Source of the DNA: Fratercula arctica
Lineage: Eukaryota; Chordata; Aves; Charadriiformes; Alcidae
Direction: 5' to 3'
Length of the DNA stretch: 64,000 nt
NCBI GenBank assembly: GCA_947846985.1
Contig: CANTUZ010000008.1
Location: 37,838,817 to 37,902,816, forward strand
Positions 29,401 to 41,400 of the stretch are shown piece by piece. The position numbers and the translations under genes are program-made. The stretch's first letter is position 1. Each line of letters starts with the position of its first letter. The notes under the pieces are model-generated. The model made no database searches, was not told the DNA's origin, and was given only the letters and a program-made list of their open reading frames with translations.

Positions 29401-32400
29401 TCTGAAGCCAACAGGAGAAAAGACAATAAACTTTTACGTATTTTGTAGTCTAGTGTTAATATATGGATAGCTGCAGAATTACTCAGTCTAGAGACAAAGC
29501 TTTTTAAAAAAAAAAAAAACAGGAAAGATAAAGAAGATTGGTCCACGAGAAGAAAAATAATTTCATGTTATTATATTACAATCGGCATGTTTTACTTACC
29601 ATGTGGTCCGGGATATCTGCTTTTCTATTGATCAGAAATGTAAAACTGTTCAGCTTTATATAACTATTTTCACTGTACTACTGCCACATTAAGAAAAATG
29701 TGTCACGCTTTTATTGAAGATGCAGCGATCGTCATTTAAAGAAGAAAATTATGCACGTCTGCGACAGTACGTGTCTACCATAATAGATAGCAGCCCCTGT
29801 AAGCACCAGCCACAGACGCTGACAAGCAGCGCTGCTTACATGTTTGTGTTAGCAGTTGATGTCAGCCACTCCCCAGCCAAGCCGATAATGTCCAGCCCTG
29901 TGGACAGCTGATTGAAAAAGCGAGGGTGACCTGGAAAGAGAAGGGAGAGCAACTTAGAACAACGCCGCTGGTATCTCTCAGGTTTCAATGTTAAACCTAA
30001 ACTATCCTGACCCAAAGGGTGGCTCTGCGCTCATCATGCACTTGCAGCAAGCTTTCAAAGCAAGTCCCGCTGATGGGGAGACCGTTAACCAACGTCCACG
30101 GGTGCCTTGTTACAAATTTGGAAAACCGCTTTGGAGGGAGCTCCTGTTCGGAATCATTAGAATTTAAATGAGAAGAGAAAACCTCCGAGCCGACTGAACC
30201 TGTAAAACGCCTCCAGCACCTGTGCAAGGGCTCGGACTAGCCCAGCTCCAGAGCCCACCCACCCCGTGCTGTGAACTCGGGGGGGGGGGCTATACTTGGC
30301 AGGTGCAGAGGTCATTTGCATTTGAATGGAGTAAGAGAGGGAGGCTCACACGCTTGTAAAGAGGCTACAGGGATTGGGGGGCGGGTGGGGGGTGCGGAGG
30401 AGCCCGTGGCTCGGTGAGCTGCCCGCCCACGGTGAGCGGCGTTTACGCGGGAGCTCTGCGGAAAATGCCCCAGCGTGGGGGGACCCACTGCAGCGCGGCG
30501 CCGAGACCCCCCCTAGGATCCCCTCAGGCCTGGGCCGTTCCCACACATGGTTTACAAGCTTGGATTCAACCTCATAAACAAAGGCTTTGCTATTAAACGG
30601 AAGGCAATCGTATTCCTGTATTTCAGCCAAAGTTGCTTTGATAACTTTTTTAAGCAATAAGCCCGGCTATTGGGGGTCTACTTCTTTTAGCACGAAGAGA
30701 TAGAATTCCTAACAAATTGATGGTGGAGGGGGAAGGTGTCATGATTCAGCCCTTATCTCTGCTCTCTTGGGAAAGGACATGCAGATAACACACTGGGGAC
30801 AGCCCAGCCCGAGAGGGGGCTTCAGCGCTCGACGCCCGGAGGGATTCTGTCACGTCGCATTTGGCTCAACGCTGGGGACATCAGCATCTTTTGACATAAA
30901 GAAATAAATGCGACTCTGCTCCGAGCGATGTCAGCGGGGACCTTTGGGAGGCGTGAGCCTGCCGGCGCTGCCACGTCTCGGCACATCGCGAAGAGGTGGC
31001 AGCCGCGGAAAGTGAGGGGACACGGAGCCGAAGCGACCGGACTGCTGCCGCCTCGGGGAGCCAAGTGGCTCAGGGCTAAAGCCCAGAAATATCACTCTGG
31101 CTTAGCTATTTGCTTTGCAAATCAGCGCTTCTCTCCCTTGCCACGACACACAGTTTGGGAAGTTATTTCAAGAGACATTTCGCTGCCCTCCCCAAGCTGT
31201 CAGCGAGCCCCGCGGTCTCCTGAGCCTGGCTGCAGATTCAGCCCCGCTGGCTTTGAAGGGAGCTTCCCTTGGAGAGAGAACGTGAGCCCTGGGGGCCCGG
31301 GGAGCTAGGGCGGGTGTCCTGGGACATCACACAGCCCGAGCAGCTCTTTTTTCAAGCTCCACCAGGTACTACTTTGAACAGAGCCTGCGTCTGATCGGAT
31401 ACCTGCATCTCAGCTCCCGGGGGCGGATCCTGCCGGTCCCGCGGAAGCTCCAGGGGAAGCCGGGGTGAGGAGAAGAGCTTGCTCGGCATCCCGGAGCAAT
31501 CAACATCGGAATAAGGGTGCAAGCACACAGCCCGCAGTGACTCCGGCTTTGCTGCTGGCCACCAACCCACGGGGCGGGGAGGTGAAACACGCTCCCCTTT
31601 GATCAAGGGCACAAAATCGAAATATGCCCCTGAGACTCTCGACTAAACCAAACCACCATGTGAAGGGGAAAAGACAGGAAGGTAAACGCCAGGCTTGTTG
31701 CCAAGTTTTTCTTCCTTGAGCGCACCGCGTTGGTTTTCACAGCTGCATCACTAAACAGCGGCTCGCAGCTGCCCAGCCAGAGACTGTCAGACAAAAGCCT
31801 CCCCTCTACGAGCTCCCACCACCTCCGCTCCGGGGGGACACCGCCGCCCGCTACGGCAGCGGCGCTCCCCGAGCCGAGGAGAGCTGCTCGCCGGGCAGAG
31901 CTCAGCAGCCCTGAACCGCTGGAGCAGGACTTGGGGAGGGCAGGCACGGCCCCCCGGCCCCGTTATCGCTCCAGCTCCTGACCCGCTTGGGTACGGTACA
32001 GCAATCAGGGCTTGCTGCCAGCCGAACTCTCTGCTGATACGGATGTAAAACGTTGCAGGCCAAACAGCCCGAAAGAGCACAGACTTCACTCTGGAGCCTG
32101 GCTACAGCTCACCCAGTAAAAGAAGTGATTATAAACAGGCATTTCTATCTGATTCAGAGGGACCTGGACAGGCGGGGCTCCTGGGTAATGGGCTGAAATC
32201 CACAGGGTTCCTTTATTGATGATTCCTAGGATTTCAGTCTCTTTTTCATTAAACGTCTGGTGAACATAAAGAAGAAAAACTGCAAATTCAGTGTCATTTA
32301 TGCCCTCATTTACCTAATGATATTGCTCCCCGGAGATAAAGACAGCTCGCATTTCATCAAGTGAAAGAGATTACGTCTTAAAAACTTGTTTCTGGGCACC

Positions 32401-35400
32401 GCAAACAGCACTGAGCCCTGCCCGCCGGGGATGGATGGAGCATCAATAACTGATTTCTGAGCAGAGACAATTCCAGCGCCCGCAGACAGCCCTGGAGCTG
32501 AGCCTCCGGGGAGGCAGAGGCGAGGAGGTGGAGAGGGTGTGGGCTTACCTCCGTGGTAAACTCAAGCCCGCTCCCTTCACCGTGGGCCACAGAAAAGCCC
32601 CAGGAGGACTCTCCAGGGTAGTTTGCAAGAACCTACCTGTCCTCACTCCGTATTTCAGGGTGTCCCGACAGTCCACCAGGATCTGCTCCAGGGACTCGGG
32701 GTTGTCCGAGAGCTCCAGGTTGAAGCCCTCCATGCCCTCCAGGAGCTGGTGCGGGTGATGGAAGTCCAGCACTTTCGTGGATCTGTCAAACGTCTTCCTC
32801 ACGTAATTGAGGAGGATGTCCACGACCTCCAGCAGGAACTGCATGGTCTGCTCCTCGCCATTCTTGGCGGGCAGCAAATCTGCGGGGCAAACCAGCTGTC
32901 AGCGCCTGCTTTGGGAGCGAGAGGCAGAGATGAACCAACCCCGTCCGCCCGCAGCGCTTCCAGGACCTGGAAGTCGCGGCCCCGGCGCAGCCTGGCTGTA
33001 GCGGGGCGGGCGCCCGGCCCCGGGCTGCCCCGCTCGCTCCCCGGCGAGTGAACCCCGCCGCTGCCCCCGGGGCTCACGGCCCCTCTCACCCAGGGGGGAA
33101 GGGCGAGCCGAGGTCGCCCACGGGAACGGCGGGGGCACATCCGAGGCACCCCGGCCAAAAGCACGCCCTGCAACGCTTATGCTGTGCGGGGCACTCACCT
33201 CCCGGGGGCCAAGAGCACCCAAAATCCGCCCCTGCCCTTCTGCAACGCTGACCCCATCCCGCAAAGGGACTGATTTCCCTTCCCCACCCTCCTCGTCAAT
33301 GGCCCCGTACCAGCAATCACAGACCGTTTCATTGCTATTTTACTGGGAGGAAATAAAACATAAAACTACTCTCCTCCCGGAGGCTGGATCTGGAGTGGCC
33401 CCGGAGGAACCGCTGGAGCTGAGCTGCAGAGGATCAGCCCAAAATACGTAAAACTGCATTTCAGGAAACTTGGACACATCACAAGTGCGGCTCTCGGCAA
33501 ACACACTCATACAGAGTTTCCTTCAAGAGCAACCAAGCAAAAGCACGGTCTGAACGTGGCTGCACTTGCAGGGAAGGCGAGGGCAGACTACTCAGGGACG
33601 TGCCCGAGCTGGAGCAAGCAGAAGCTGTAAATAGTGTTTACCTCTAGCATACAAATTGGAGAAATCTGTCTCGGTGCGCCGGAACCTGGACTCCTTCTCA
33701 CTGTTCTCGCATGCCAGCAGGCTCTTGGAGGACTGCCTTTCCTTCAGGGAGCTGACGATCCGGCCCTTGTCTTCCAGGCTGTTGGTCCTTTGCAGGAACC
33801 CTACGTTGTTATTGCAAGGTGCACAGGTCAGAGTTTTCTCACTTCCCAACATGTTTAGAAATATCTAAAGCAGCTCTATAGAAAACAGTTCAAAGCAGTG
33901 TTGGCTCTGAATCTGACCAATGAGGTCAGGAATAAGAGTATTTACGGGAATTATTTGCCTCCAGGAGGGAGAGCTCAAAATGCCATCAACTGCAAAAACC
34001 CATCCATGCAAAAAACAAATTTTCGTCATTTAGTGCAGTGGTAAATTCTTGTTAAGTCGATCAGACAGATTCCACTTCAGTAATCAGCCACTGGAAGACA
34101 GTTCAGGATGAGTCAATGCTATTTCAGCCTGCAGGCGAAGTTTATGGACCTAGCAGACAGGGGCAATGATGTATGATTAAAATCAGGGCCACTTTCAGTT
34201 CTCGTGGTGCTTTCATGCACAAAAGGCATGAGAACAAGCAGCCATTCTGGAGCAGCCATCCTGAGAGCGCCAGCGCTCTAAGGACACTGGTGGCACTCAT
34301 CATCCCACCTTCCTGTTGTCAGTACGTACTAGCACATGTCCAGGAGGTGCGGATTTTCCACCTGAAAAGATACTTTGATACTAACGTTCGTTCTCCCCGG
34401 GCTCTCCAGGAGCTCTGCTCTCACCAGAGATGCAGCCCTGGGGCCCAGGACCCGGTCTCAACTGCTGCCTGTTATGTGCAACAGCGATAATAAATCCCAT
34501 GGCCCCAAGAATTACGGCGGTGGGCGCCACGCAGGGCCCGTGGCCAGTAATGGGACCCGTCTGCATTAACAAGGCAGGGAGAACAACTGTTTTTCAGGAT
34601 TTGATCCATTAAATCCATGCCAGCTAAAACACGTGCAATGTTGGGCTTTTCCTTATTAACGAAGGCAGCGGATTTTGATCTCCCAGGCTGCAGCGAGCGT
34701 GCCTGTACGTTTGGAGGAGACAGTACGGCAGCGCCGGCCTCCTTTTTTTCTTTTCTTTTCAAGCAAGTAGCAATTGATACCAAAGCTCGTCGCGGCTGGG
34801 GATGTCCGCCAGAGAGTAGGACTTCGCAGGGAGGAAAACCAACGCCGAAACTTCGCTCGCCCACGTCCCCCGACGCCGCTTCTCTCCAGCGCCCTCCGCA
34901 GCCCCGACCGCGGGCTCCTCGCGCCGGGCGCCCACCGCCGGCCCGCCCGGGTCCCCTGCAGCTTGGGCAGGCCCCGGGGGCTGCATCTCCGTGCAGACAA
35001 AAGGGAGCGACACTGAGCGACTCCCGGCACCAGACCTGCGCCTCGGATCCTGCTGCGAGCCTGACAGTCCCGTAAGAGCCACCGAACATGGAGCCCCCGG
35101 CCGGCAGCCCTTTCTGCATCAGTCGGGCACCCAAACGAGTCTCCGAGGGGGTCGCTCGCAGGCAGGTTTGTCCAGCCCATCCTTTCAGTGAACACCTCGC
35201 GTTTTGCCTTTCAATATTGATCTTCTACTAATTAGTTTCTCTCTATGATGCTTTTAGGAATACGAGTTATATGAGAAAAAGCTATTTAAGGAAAACTCTT
35301 CGTACATAGGTTAAATGTAGCCGTCCAGGCTCCATTACTTTTTTTTTTAGTTTTGTTGCTATTGCTTTTGACGGTCCTTGCAGCGATCACCAGCTCCTGC

Positions 35401-38400
35401 AACAGCGAGTGCTGTTCTCCTGCTCATGAGGTGGAGCAGCTGATACCGAAGCAGGTGCAGACTAGACTGGACTCCGGAGCGATCCTCTTCCCCCAGGTCC
35501 TGTGGTTCCATTTTGCTTTATTTTTCCACCTGTCTTTCTTCTAGGCTCTCGGTGGCAAGAGTTACGTGAGAGGGAAGGAGACGTCTGCAAGAAAAGCAGC
35601 GCTCCCCCCGAAAGTCGCCGCATAACCGGCGCTCTTCTCGGTGTGCGGACACACGTCCCTCGGAGGCTCCGGTGGGAAAGGAGCGGGCAGCGCTTCAGTT
35701 AGCAAGAAAGGCTGCAGTTGCCTCCGCTTAGGCTCGCATCGGGCTCAGAGAGCCCGGGGCTTCGCTGAAGGGTCTGGCCTAACTAGAGCTGCGCCAGGGT
35801 GGCGGCAGTGACAACATGCCGGGGGCACGGAGCTCGCTCACCCCTTGCCCAAACGACTTCGTGGCGATTCTTCCCCGCGGGGGCTCCTCTGCCCCGTTAT
35901 TATCTACCGAAGCCGGCGGCAGCGAGCCCAGGTGTCGGGGATCAGCCGGGGCTCAGAGCGGCTCCGCACGGGGCCACTCAGCGTGGGGCGGAGAGAAAAT
36001 AAAATAAAAAAAAAAAATTAAAAAAGCCTGAAGGGAGGAACTTGCTGTCGCCCAGCATCAGATAACGTGTCGGTCGCCCAGGTCCTTCGGTCACGGCAGT
36101 ATCTCACGGAGCTGGAGGGTGCAGCGGATCAGGGGCAGCCCCCCGCTTTGCGGCCGCCGGACCCCCGCGTTCTCCCAGCTCCTCCCGCGGGAGGGTGGGG
36201 GACGCTCCCGGCGCCGACCCGCTTCCCGGGCTACGGGAAGCGCGGCAGCCTGCCCTCGGGGGTCCTTCTATGCCAGGGGGGAATTGCATGGCTGTAGCAA
36301 ACTTTTCATCTGTATCCTATACGAAAAGTCAGGTGGGTGTAGGAGACGTCCAGCAAGTACCAGCGTACGAAATAGCGTCCGCGCTGCTTCTCCTGCAGCG
36401 GCGGAGAGCGCAGCCTCTGCCAGCAACAGCGGGTACCTCCCGCAGGTGCTCCACTGACAGGTACTTTCATCGATGCCCTTTCAGAGACGGAGATTTTAAA
36501 AGCCGAGTGAGACCGGACTGGCGACGGAGTCCCTCGGTCCCCGGCGTGATTTCACATCAGGCCTCGCAGAAGGCCGGCGTATGAATCCCCCTCGTCCTGG
36601 CCGCCCTGCGGGGACCTCAGCTGCCAGGGCCGGGACAGACCCACCGCGCAATGCGCGTCGATGGTGGCTGCAGGAGATGCTGGTTCCCTCGGTGGCCAGG
36701 GGACTCAGTTTCGCCGGCGTGAGTTGGCAGCATAAATCCCACTGGCTCCGGAGACGAGCTGAGTTTCTAACTCAGGCGGCTGCTTTTGAAATCCCGCTCT
36801 CCTGCGTCGCTCGCTGGGCTGTGGATCATCAGCTGGCCGGGGCCAAACAGCTGCAGATGCACCTGAGCAATTTTACTACGTCGAGTATTTCCACACCAGT
36901 TTGCCAAGCAAACGTTAGCAGGATCGGTCCCAGCAGTGATAAGAGTTGCCGACGTGGGAGTGAAAGGTGTAGCATGCAACTCCAGACACAGGGCAACACC
37001 TGCCCATGCTTTGCCCGCCGTGACATTTAATTAATCAGCTTTAAAATGTGTTCTCTTTTTTTTTTTTTTTAAGTGGATATGTGCAGAGACGAAGAGTGGG
37101 GATGTGGTAGCGGCAGGGCTCTTTTCAGGTGGTGACTTTCAACCAGAAAGGAAAGGAGCTAATCCTTAAATCGGTCAGTTGTTTTGAGAAGAAATGACAT
37201 ACATCTTGGATACGTAATTACTGAAAATGTCAAACACATAATATACAACACAGGTGGAAGAACCGACTCATTGTTCAAGACCTGCCTTTCCTCTGAGCTA
37301 AACCCTTATTTAAAGTTTGCATTCAAAATGAATCGATTTTGGTGTGATACACACAGAAAGAACAATTCCGAGGCACCTGGTTTACTATAGCTTTGTGACT
37401 GTACAATAGTTAGGATCCGGAATGATGTCTTATGAAAGGTAAGGACGAGGGGATATCATCTGTAATAGTCAATCGTCAACTTGTTTAGCATGCTCAATTA
37501 GGATTCTTGGCAACCTTAATCCTTCATTCTATATGTTTACCAAAGGCAACCTTCTCTCTTTGTCTCTGAAGGTGTTAGATTCAAGTGGGAGGGCTCATAC
37601 GAGCAAAAACCGTGGTCGCGACTAAATCCGATTATTCCAAATCACCGTCACTATTCAGGCTATATTTTTCGTATAAAACAGAAAAGAGCCAGAAAAGGAA
37701 AACCGAGCACCAAACCCGAGACAGAAATACAGCAGCCCTGCTTGTTTTGAACTCCCTTCATAAAGCCTTTACTACAGTCTCTTTTGCCTTTCTCAAATCC
37801 AAAATGGTGGGATATTTCATTTTCCGTGTATTTCATCTCATTGAGAGAAGCTGCCACGTCCCTCTGTAACCCCGGCAGTCTAGCAACACGGAACAAGCCT
37901 AACGGTGCGTTACTTTATCAGTTCTGCTTGCCGGGCTAAATTAAAATGATGATGAAAAAGCCCATCGCTCCAGCCACTGAAGGGACTGGTAGGGAAACGG
38001 TCCATTAAACCCAGATCAGGAGCTATTTATAGAACTAAGCGACTACTCGTTAATGTCGCCTGCAGGTACTAATGAAATCTCTAATAGACACAGGACTAAA
38101 TATTCGCACTCTGATTCTTTTCCGTTCCAAACATCCAGGTAACAAAACGTTTAGCGAATGATCTTCGACTCGGGCAAGTAGGGCAAGAGGTTTAAATATG
38201 TTTTTGCTTTGAAAAAAGGCCCGTTTCTCCCACGAAGTAAGTTCCCATCCCCCCAAAAGGAGGTAGCTGGGGAAAATGGGAAATAATTTCTATTCATAAG
38301 GGGCACGGCCTAAGCCGAACGATTCTCCCCATCAGATAATGAAGATTTGACTGTTTGTCTCCGAAAGCGAAGGCGCTACAGAGAAATCTGGAGAAGACAG

Positions 38401-41400
38401 CTTGTTATCTGTAAATGAATCTCTTGCTATAAGGTTGCGATCTGATTGTGCATTTGTTTCCCTTCCTTCATTTCATGTGCCTGCGCGCTGACTGGCTGCC
38501 AGCACTATCTTACCAGCGCAGCAAGCTGACGAATTGCTCTTTAATAAGGCTCTCGTTAATCTTTTTCCCCCAGGAGATCCGTATTTTCTAGTCAGATAAG
38601 GTTGAAAAATTTCAGACAGTGAGAGGCGGCCAAACCCCCCACCCGTTCCTGGCCGCTGGCGGGCCCCGCGCTCCCCCCGCCGGGGGCGGCCGGCGCCTGC
38701 ACACCCCCGTTTATCGCAGGAGGGCGGCGGGGCCCGCAGCCGTCCCTCCCGCAGCGGACAACGCCTGGGCCAAGGCAGATTCCAGGGAGGGCACGGCGGC
38801 GGGGCCGGGGCGGCGGAGCAGAGCCACTGTGCGGCCGCCAGGGGGCGCCCCAGGCCGGGGGCGGGGCCGGTGGACCGGCCCTGGGGGCGACCCGCCGCGG
38901 GAGGCGGGGGGGACTGATCCCGAGTCCGCGTTGCGAAGCGTGGGGTGTCGCACGGCAAGGGCACGGGCGGACTTACCGCATATCTTCAGCCCGATCTTCC
39001 TGGTGCACCCGTGAGCCACGCCACACCACGAGTCGTAAGCTGGAAGAGAGGGCAGAGACGTTCCCTTGGGGCGGCGGGTCTCCCCCACCGCCCTGCCGCC
39101 CTCCCGGCCCCCTGGACAGTCCCGTCCCGTCCCCCGTTCCCCCCGCCCCCGGGATGTCCGGGGGAAACGGCTGCTTCCCGAGCCCGGTGGCGGGCAGCTG
39201 AGGCTCGTGTGACAGTGGGGTGACACGCTGGCCCGCCGACAGGAAACGGAAAGACACCCGGGACCCGAACATCTAATAATTTACTGGCGGGGCTCCAGGG
39301 AAGTAGCAGCTTAAAATAAAGTGGCGTGAAATGGGGTCACAAATGAGTTCAGGAATTAATTGGGTGAAAAATAGTATTTGACTAGACGATCGGACTTGCA
39401 TGGCTAAGCCTCGGCCGGACTGCCGGGCCGCCGACTGCCACACCGGGAACGCTCCCGGCCCCGCCCGGCCCCTGCCCCAGAGCACCGTGTACCCCGCGGC
39501 TCGCCCGGCCCCGCCCGCTATTTGGTGGCCCCGGGGCCATCAGCCCGTCACCCGCCGGCCCTGTATGCCCGGGGAAACGCCGCCGAGTAGCTCCTGCGCG
39601 GGGGCAGCCCCGGCGGCGCGACTGCACCGACGGAGGGGCTTCCCAGCCCCTGTGAGCCCTAGCCGAGCCCGGGAGACGCGGGGAGCGGAGCCCGGGGCTG
39701 AGGTGGAGGGGTCGCCGCGGGGCACAGCCGAGCCCCTCCGGCCCCGGAGCAGCCGCAGGAGCGGCGGCGGGGCGGGCAGGGGCCGGGCCCCCGGGGAGGG
39801 AAAGGCGGGGGGCGCTGCCTCATTTTTAGCCGCTTTGCCAGTTAATTCGATTTCTGCGTATGACACCTCAGCCGAAGGCAGCAGAGCCTGTCACCCCCGC
39901 CTAGAACAAGACCCGGTGCTGCCGTTCGCCCCTTCCCCCGTTCCTTCTCGTTACAGAATAATGACAATAATGACTCTGATACTCGTGCTTCGTAGCCCTT
40001 TCAGAGTAAAAGCTATTCCCCGCTTTGCTGTGCCCGGCAGCCTTTCATTTCTTACTGGTGCCCGCTCTTTGTCTCTGATGCTTTGTAGCATCGAGACTCT
40101 TTCTTATTTATTTTCGGTAGGCGACGGTCTGAATTGCCTGGCAGGGCTATAAACTGATTCTCTACCCACCTGCAGCAGCCTCTGCTTCCCACTCACACCT
40201 CAATAACTCAAAGCGAATGCAGAGCAATTAGGAATACAAGGCTTTGAAAAGCTACAATTAGCATCCAAATTTCGCTTGATTACAGGCTTCAGCGAAGGCT
40301 GAAAGGAAGCTGCAGCATTAGCATTTATAAAATGTAAGGAGGGGGGGACACCCGCTTGAAGCCACTGCTGTAACTTCGCCCTGTAACTGATTCATTTTCT
40401 CCACACCCCTTACAATATCACGAATTTTGGGCTATCTGGGAGTTCAGTTTATTGTCTAAATCCCCTAAATGTGGGTGTAAGATAAAGGCAGCACTGGCCG
40501 CTGAGGTGGGCTTTTCCTCCCAGCGTTTTATTCGCCACGGACCAACCTCTCCCGCTCCCACCAGGAAAATGGTTTCTTTGTGTAGAGCACTCTCCGCACC
40601 TCGCTTAACGGTGCGGAACAGGGCTTCACGGATTTATCGTTTCGTTTCGAAATTGATCTTCCCAAGCCTAGGTAGAGAAAACCTCCAAAATACTTTAAAC
40701 GAGGAAAACATTAAAACCTACTTGTGGGTCGTAAATTAGGTGGGGTGGGGTCCGGAGCGTCGTTGGAGGACGAGGGAGCGGAGGAAGCCATCCCTTCAAA
40801 AAAGCCCCAGTCCCTGGAGCTCGGGTTTCCTCCGATATTCCTCTGAGAGGTGGGCAGCAAGGAATTTGCTGGAAGGAAGAAAAGGCGGTTTTAGTAGTCT
40901 GGTCTCCTGGAGAACCGCACCGGAGTCCCGTCCGGACGGGCGGGCGGGCAGGGGCCGGCCGCCCCCCGGGACCGAAGGGCCAAGCACAAGAGGCGCGCCG
41001 GGAAAATGCCTCGACAGGCTGAAGAGCGAAATCCTCCCTTCGCTGGATGCCGAGGCGCTACCCCCCCCGCGCCTGAATGACGGATTTAGCGGAGCATGAA
41101 GCCTATCGCAATTATATCGGTGGCCGCTGAGCAGGGCAATTATGTGGCTCGCGTCAAATAGAAACCAACGTGCAAAGCGGGCTTCGAAATGTCCAGCCCA
41201 AACGACCTACAATTCCAAAACAGAGCCCGTTTCTGTGCGTTATCATCCGAGCCCCAAACACACGCCAGGCTAAGCGTTCAGGAGAGACTGACAGATAAAC
41301 CCCCGCCACCACAAAGGTGCATTTTGCCCAGGTCCAATGACAGGCGCCACACACACGTGTATTTGCACACACGTTTCAGCAAATGGGGACCGGTACGTGC

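Noticed and set aside
25083..29839. Search for the embryonic GAD25/GAD44 alternative exon in intron 6
   Set aside because: No segment with suitable splice sites and the expected short ending could be identified by eye. Absence is not proven.
34472..35195. Open frames of 150-220 codons on both strands in GAD1 intron 3
   Set aside because: Several frames are open at once on both strands, which reflects few stop codons in GC-rich sequence, not coding.
38977..39226. Reading GAD1 exon 3 as part of a longer open frame beginning MSPHCH
   Set aside because: The frame runs through a good acceptor (CTTCCAG), and exon 2 with the family N-terminus joins in phase, so the upstream part is intron.
39400..40152. 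250-codon plus-strand frame
   Set aside because: Antisense to GAD1 intron 2, biased Pro/Arg/Ala composition, no recognisable family.
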